Part shown: one piece after another, positions 59,767 through 64,000 of the stretch
Layout: every line of letters starts with the position of its first letter
Position numbering within the stretch: position 1 is the first letter of the stretch
Assembly: GCA_039978075.1 (NCBI GenBank)
Contig: JBDWCA010000002.1
Coordinates: forward strand, 1,116,001-1,180,000
Direction of reading: 5' to 3'
Length of the DNA stretch: 64,000 bases
Source: Anderseniella sp039978075
GTDB taxonomy: Bacteria > Pseudomonadota > Alphaproteobacteria > Rhizobiales > Aestuariivirgaceae
Made by a program: the position numbers and the translations under genes
Notes under the pieces: generated by a model
Told to the model about the DNA's origin: nothing
Databases searched by the model: none
Seen by the model: only the letters and a program-made list of their open reading frames with translations

Positions 59767-61265
59767 GCGATCTTCTGACCCGTGCAGAATATGCCGCCCT
59801 TGCAGCGGCGATGGAGTTTCCCAAGACGGCCTTCATCGACGGCAAATATCGCGCCGGGCGCGGGGCGAAACTCAAAACCCTCAATCCGGCCAGCGGCAAG
59901 GTGATCTGCGAAATTGCCGCCTGCAATGAAGTCGACGTCGACCTTGCCGTGTCGAAGGCGCGTGAAGCCTTCGATCAGGGCCATTGGGCAAAGCTGCACC
60001 CGTCTGACCGCAAAGACATTCTGATCCGGCTGTGCAAGCTGATCACCCGCAACCGCCGTGAACTGGCAGTCATGGAAAGCCTCGACAGTGGCAAACCCGT
60101 CCGCGACTGCGAACTGATCGACATTCCTGAAACCATCCACACCATCAAGTGGCACGCCGAGGCAGCTGACAAGCTGTACGATCAAACTGCACCGGGCGGA
60201 GATGATGCCATTGCCATGATCGTGCGCGAACCGGTCGGCGTGGTGGCTGCGGTTCTGCCGTGGAACTTTCCGTTGCTCATGCTGGCCTGGAAAATCGGGC
60301 CCGCTCTTGCTGCCGGCAACTCGGTGATCGTCAAACCTGCAGAGCAAACCTCGCTTACGGCACTTCGCGTGGCCGAACTGGCTGCCGAGGCAGGCATTCC
60401 GCGCGGCGTCCTGCAAGTACTGCCGGGCGATGGTCCTTCCGTCGGTGAACCACTGGGTCTGCACAGCAACGTGGACATGGTCAGCTTCACCGGATCGACC
60501 GAAACCGGCAAACGTTTCCTGCGCTATTCTGCTGACAGCAATCTCAAGAAGGTTGTTCTGGAGTGTGGCGGCAAGAACCCGGCAATTGTGCTCGATGACG
60601 CCGAAAATCTCGACCTGGTGGCAGAACATATCGTCAATGCAGCGTTCTGGAACATGGGCGAGAATTGCTCAGCCAACTCACGCCTGATTGTGCACGAGGC
60701 GGTCAAGAAGCCGCTTCTGAAGCATGTTCTGGCGCGAATACGTGACTGGAAAACCGGCGATCCGCTTGATCCGCAAAACCATCTTGGAGCGCTGATCGAC
60801 AAGGACCACCGCAGGAAGGTTGCGGGCTATCTCAAATCTGCCAAGGGCAAGTTGCTGGCCGGTGGCAAGGTCGACGGCAGCTTTGTCGCGCCGACAATTT
60901 TTGATGAGGTAAAGCGCGGTGACAAACTGGCGCGTGAGGAAATATTCGGTCCCGTTCTGTCGGTCATTACGGTTAGCTCGTTCGATGAGGCAGTCGAGGT
61001 TGCCAATGACACCGACTATGGCCTGACCGCCAGCGTCTTTACCGCCAATGGCAGGACAGCCCTGCGGGCTGCCCGGTCCATCCGCGCCGGCACCGTAACC
61101 GTCAATTGTTACGGCGAAGGTGACATCTCAACACCGTTCGGCGGCTATAAGCAGTCCGGCTTCGGCGGCCGCGACAACGGTATTCATGCCCACGACCAGT
61201 ACACCGAACTCAAGACCATATGGATTGATCTCGGTGATCCGGCTGCAGGAGACAATGTAGCATGA
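59763..61265 (+). CDS. Aldehyde dehydrogenase, PuuC-like
   Basis: This is a 500-residue ALDH whose closest recognisable style is PuuC (gamma-glutamyl-gamma-aminobutyraldehyde dehydrogenase): IHTIKWHAEAADKLYDQ, VREPVGVVAAVLPWNFPLLM and a C-terminal ELKTIWIDL. The active site is complete, with Glu in LECGGKNPAI and Cys in NMGENCSANSRL. It oxidises an amino-aldehyde or other aldehyde with NAD+. It overlaps the DapA-family gene by 4 bp upstream and the MttB-family gene by 4 bp downstream. Confidence 0.95.
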   Translation: MSDLLTRAEYAALAAAMEFPKTAFIDGKYRAGRGAKLKTLNPASGKVICEIAACNEVDVDLAVSKAREAFDQGHWAKLHPSDRKDILIRLCKLITRNRRELAVMESLDSGKPVRDCELIDIPETIHTIKWHAEAADKLYDQTAPGGDDAIAMIVREPVGVVAAVLPWNFPLLMLAWKIGPALAAGNSVIVKPAEQTSLTALRVAELAAEAGIPRGVLQVLPGDGPSVGEPLGLHSNVDMVSFTGSTETGKRFLRYSADSNLKKVVLECGGKNPAIVLDDAENLDLVAEHIVNAAFWNMGENCSANSRLIVHEAVKKPLLKHVLARIRDWKTGDPLDPQNHLGALIDKDHRRKVAGYLKSAKGKLLAGGKVDGSFVAPTIFDEVKRGDKLAREEIFGPVLSVITVSSFDEAVEVANDTDYGLTASVFTANGRTALRAARSIRAGTVTVNCYGEGDISTPFGGYKQSGFGGRDNGIHAHDQYTELKTIWIDLGDPAAGDNVA

Positions 61266-62821
61266 ACATGGTCGACGAAGCCCGGCGCACCCGCCGCGGC
61301 GGGCGAGGATCAAGGCGTGAACTGCGCAGTGCAATCAACACGACCATGCTGCCGGCCCTTAAGCGCAAACTGCCGCTGGTCGAGCCGATGGACGAGGCTC
61401 ATGTCGAGCGGATTGACCGGGCATCGATGGACATTCTGGAGGATGTTGGCGTCATCTTCCGTGACCCGCAAGCCATTGCCGACTGGAAGTCCGTGGGCGC
61501 GGATGTGCGCGACGACGATCGGGTTCACCTTGATCGCGGCCTGGTCAGGGAGCTGATAAAGTCCATCCCTGAGAGTTTCACTTATCATGCGCGCAACCCG
61601 GCGAACAATCTGCCGTTCGGCAACGATCATTCGATCTTTGTCCCGATGACCGGCGCGCCATACTTGCGCGACCTGGAAGACCGCCGCCGTGGCCCGACGC
61701 TCGATGACCTGGCCAGTTTCCACAAGCTGTCGCACATGCTGCCGGCAATCCATTCCTCGGCACATCACATTGTCGAGCCGATGGATCATGTGGTGGCACA
61801 CCGGCATTTGCGCATCACCTATTCATCCATGAAGCATTCCGACAAGACATTCATGGGCATGACCACCAGCCCGAAGAACGCTGAAGATGTAATGGACATG
61901 TGCGCGATCCTGTTCGGTGAAGAGTTCATGGAAACCCATGCTGTGGTCACCGGTAATTGCAACGGCAACTCGCCGCTGGTCTGGGATGAAACCATGCTGG
62001 GTGCAATGCGCGCGTTCTGCAAGCGTAACCAGCCGGTGCTGTGCTCACCGTTCGTGCTTGGTGGCGCCAACACCCCGGCTTCGACCGCCGCCTCAGTTGC
62101 GCAGTTGAACGCGGAAGCACTTTCAGCTCTCGCCTATACCCAGGTTGTCCGCAAAGGCTGTCCGGCGATCTATGGCCACTATCTGTCCACCGTGTCCATG
62201 AGGTCCGGTGCGCCGATGGCGGGTACACCGGAAATCAGCCTGATGAATTTCATGATCGGGCAGATGGCGAGATACTATCAGGTGCCATGGCGCACCTCCA
62301 ACACGCTGGGCGGTGCCAAGACGTTTGATGCGCAAGCCGGTTATGAAAGTGCGTCCACGATGATGGCAACCCTGATGGCAGGTGCCAATTACGTCTGGCA
62401 CTCGGCCGGATGGAATGAAGCCGGCATGCATTGTTCGATGGCAAAGTTTGTCGTTGATGCCGAGCAATGCGCGATGGGCTACCGGATGGCTGAAGGTGTG
62501 AAGTGGGATGACTTCGATGAAGCCCTGTCTGCCGTGCGTGATATCGGTCCCGGCGGGCATTATCTGGGCCACCCGCATACCCAGGCCAATTTTCAGGACG
62601 CGTTCTTCATGCCTGAATTGTTTGACAACAACTCCATCGAACAATGGATTGCAGACGGGTCGCAGGAAATAACCGAGCGCGCTTTGAAGCATGTTCACAA
62701 GCTGCTGGCGTCTTATGAAGAACCAAAGCTTGACGACGCTGCCGATGAGGCTTTGCGCGATTACATTGCAAGACGCGAACGCGAAATTCCGGCTGTTGAT
62801 GCTCTCAACAATGAGCACTAA
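61262..62821 (+). CDS. MttB-family corrinoid methyltransferase (non-pyrrolysine)
   Basis: This is a 519-residue protein of the trimethylamine methyltransferase (MttB) family. The frame has no in-frame amber stop, so unlike archaeal MttB it carries no pyrrolysine; such homologues demethylate quaternary amines such as glycine betaine, proline betaine or carnitine rather than trimethylamine. Typical family segments are PMDEAHVERIDRASMDILEDVG, VTGNCNGNSPLVWDETM and MAGTPEISLMNFMIGQMARYY. It overlaps the ALDH gene by 4 bp. No corrinoid protein gene is in the window, so the methyl carrier must be beyond the edge or elsewhere. Confidence 0.9.
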   Translation: MNMVDEARRTRRGGRGSRRELRSAINTTMLPALKRKLPLVEPMDEAHVERIDRASMDILEDVGVIFRDPQAIADWKSVGADVRDDDRVHLDRGLVRELIKSIPESFTYHARNPANNLPFGNDHSIFVPMTGAPYLRDLEDRRRGPTLDDLASFHKLSHMLPAIHSSAHHIVEPMDHVVAHRHLRITYSSMKHSDKTFMGMTTSPKNAEDVMDMCAILFGEEFMETHAVVTGNCNGNSPLVWDETMLGAMRAFCKRNQPVLCSPFVLGGANTPASTAASVAQLNAEALSALAYTQVVRKGCPAIYGHYLSTVSMRSGAPMAGTPEISLMNFMIGQMARYYQVPWRTSNTLGGAKTFDAQAGYESASTMMATLMAGANYVWHSAGWNEAGMHCSMAKFVVDAEQCAMGYRMAEGVKWDDFDEALSAVRDIGPGGHYLGHPHTQANFQDAFFMPELFDNNSIEQWIADGSQEITERALKHVHKLLASYEEPKLDDAADEALRDYIARREREIPAVDALNNEH

Positions 62822-62827
62822 CCGGCA

Positions 62828-64000
62828 ATGACAGGTATTCGGGTAAGCCATAAGGCCCGTGATCCCGGCCCACCCGCCTGGGATGTGATTCTGCCATCGG
62901 CCCAGGCCCATCCGGTACTGGAAGGCAGTGTCGTTGCCGACTGGTTGGTAATCGGTGCAGGTTTTGCTGGTCTGGCGGCGGCAAGGCGGTTGCGGCAACT
63001 GCATCCCGAAGCCATAATTGTGCTGCTTGAAGCCCGCCGCATCGCCGAAGGTCCCGTGGGTCGCAATTCCGGCTTCATGATTGACCTGCCGCACAATCTG
63101 GCATCCGATGACTATGCCGGTGCGCTGGAAGCAGACCGCATTCAGACCGCCATGAACCGCTCGGCCATCAGTTTTGCCCGAGATGCTGCCTGTGAATATG
63201 AAATGGGCAGCGAGGCATTTGTTGTCAGCGGCAAGACCAATGCTGCGGCGTCGGCAAAAGGTATGCGGCACAACCTGACTTACGCAAAACACCTTGGTAC
63301 GCTGGGTGAAGACCATGAGCTTCTGGATGACCGCCAGATGCGCGAAATTTGCGGTTCAGACTATTATCGCGGCGGGCTCTATACGCCCGGAACCGCGATG
63401 CTGCAGCCCGCCCTGTTTGCACGTGGCATGGCAGACGGGCTTGTTTCGCAAGGTGTAAAGGTTTTTGAGAATTCACCTGTCGTGGCATTGCAGCGTTCAG
63501 CAGGTAGCTGGAGCGCCAAGACTGACATCGCCTCGGTGCAGTCACCGAGGGTCATTCTGGCGGTGAACGGACATGTCGAAAGCTTCGGGTTTTTCAAACG
63601 GCGACTGATGCATATCTGCCTGTACGCATCAATGACGAGACCGCTGAGTGAAGATGAACAGCGCAGGCTGGGGGGCGAGCGCCTGTGGGCATTTACGCCG
63701 GCAGATCCAATGGGCACCACGGCCAGGAAAATTGCAGGTTCTGGCGGGACCCGCATAGTCGTGCGCAACGGCTTCACCTGGAATCCGGCCCGGTCTGTTG
63801 ACGAAGCGGGACTGAAGACCTTGGGCAGGGCCCACGAAAAAACCTTTCGTGCCCGGTTTGCGATGCTTGGTGATGTGGATATGGAACATAGCTGGGGCGG
63901 ATTTCTTTGCCTCAGCCGCAACAATGTCGCTGCATTTGGCGAAGTCGACGAGGGCCTGTTCTCTGCGTGTTGCCAGAACGGGCTTGGTGCTGCCAGGGGC
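62828..64000 (+). CDS. FAD-dependent amine/amino-acid oxidoreductase (3' truncated by window)
   Basis: The frame is open to the window edge (391 codons seen). It starts at an ATG 6 bp after the MttB-family stop. The protein has an FAD site WLVIGAGFAGLAAARRLRQLHPEA and the DAO-type GRNSGFMIDLPHNL in place of GASGRxGGQ. The C-terminal part visible holds FTWNPARS and WGGFLCLSRNN. It is a DAO/GlpD-like oxidase probably acting on a demethylated or amino compound from the same operon. The end and the following genes are not in the window. Confidence 0.9.
   Translation, partial: MTGIRVSHKARDPGPPAWDVILPSAQAHPVLEGSVVADWLVIGAGFAGLAAARRLRQLHPEAIIVLLEARRIAEGPVGRNSGFMIDLPHNLASDDYAGALEADRIQTAMNRSAISFARDAACEYEMGSEAFVVSGKTNAAASAKGMRHNLTYAKHLGTLGEDHELLDDRQMREICGSDYYRGGLYTPGTAMLQPALFARGMADGLVSQGVKVFENSPVVALQRSAGSWSAKTDIASVQSPRVILAVNGHVESFGFFKRRLMHICLYASMTRPLSEDEQRRLGGERLWAFTPADPMGTTARKIAGSGGTRIVVRNGFTWNPARSVDEAGLKTLGRAHEKTFRARFAMLGDVDMEHSWGGFLCLSRNNVAAFGEVDEGLFSACCQNGLGAARG

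Noticed and set aside
59385..60629. Long minus-strand open frame (414 codons) across the DapA-family and ALDH genes
   Set aside because: Both strands cannot be right; the plus-strand products have complete active sites and overlapping starts. No motif in the antisense product.
61262..62821. Pyrrolysine-containing MttB
   Set aside because: The frame has no internal TAG codon; the protein is a full-length non-pyrrolysine homologue.
62123..63316. Long minus-strand open frame (397 codons) across the MttB and flavoprotein genes
   Set aside because: It lies antisense to two clear plus-strand genes with family motifs, has no ribosome site, and its translation shows no family motif. Codon-bias shadow.
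1..64000. CRISPR arrays, insertion sequences, prophage, integrases, tRNA or rRNA genes
   Set aside because: I saw no regularly spaced repeats, transposase or integrase-like protein, terminal inverted repeats flanking a gene, or cloverleaf-type sequence. A covariance-model scan would be needed to exclude small RNAs.

Overview
The window reads as a gene-dense stretch of an alphaproteobacterial chromosome, most likely order Hyphomicrobiales (Rhizobiales). The base composition is moderately GC-rich by eye. The left edge carries a housekeeping run (glnE, a PleC-like histidine kinase, pepN) of the kind found in that order, and the rest is dominated by catabolic enzymes for amines, acyl-CoA compounds and small organic acids. 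I see no rRNA, tRNA, CRISPR array, insertion sequence, phage gene or integrase. The assignment to order is inference from gene content, not from a marker tree.

Layout. (1) 1-10.2 kb: the 3' part of glnE; a four-gene cassette of EF-hand protein, ECF sigma factor, small membrane protein and Spy/CnrX-like periplasmic sensor; a PleC-like kinase; and pepN. (2) 10.2-20.4 kb: an amine/amino-acid catabolic neighbourhood with a D-amino-acid-dehydrogenase-like flavoprotein divergent from RidA, a Rieske oxygenase, a LuxR-GAF regulator, a SnoaL/NTF2-like protein, an MFS transporter, an orphan TauA-type binding protein, an IclR regulator with a clear operator, a second DAO-type flavoprotein and a double SnoaL-like protein. 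(3) 20.4-29.4 kb: three TetR regulators with candidate operators, a mandelate-racemase-family enzyme, an adenylate-cyclase/hydrolase fusion, a crotonase operon, a second Rieske oxygenase, a sterol-desaturase-family hydroxylase and a DUF2141 protein. (4) 29.4-42.5 kb: a FadH-like dienoyl-CoA reductase, TPR-sulfotransferase, Gfo/Idh/MocA oxidoreductase, ArgE-like deacylase, Old Yellow Enzyme, an overlapping PhyH dioxygenase/HD-domain oxygenase pair, a glycosyltransferase-like protein, an aldehyde dehydrogenase and a phosphatase. (5) 42.5-48.3 kb: an RND efflux pump and a MarR gene divergent from a monooxygenase-fold/membrane-protein operon. (6) 48.3-57.9 kb: an orphan oligopeptide-type binding protein, a CocE-type hydrolase, an XRE regulator, RidA divergent from Lrp, a VOC protein, a MerR-SDR operon, an amidinohydrolase and a family III CoA-transferase. 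(7) 58.1-64 kb: an overlapping operon of GntR regulator, DapA-family lyase, PuuC-like aldehyde dehydrogenase, non-pyrrolysine MttB-family methyltransferase and a DAO-type flavoprotein running off the right edge.

How it fits together. Eleven transcription factors accompany about 57 genes, and most sit divergently beside the enzymes they probably control, with palindromes between them that can be read directly. The strongest candidates for less-described biology are the translationally coupled PhyH + HD-oxygenase pair (36.5-39.2 kb; architecture like the PhnY/PhnZ phosphonate pathway, without any other phosphonate gene) and the GntR-controlled MttB-like demethylation operon at the right end. 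The cyclase-hydrolase fusion and the twin-operator TetR/Rieske/sterol-desaturase locus are also worth attention.
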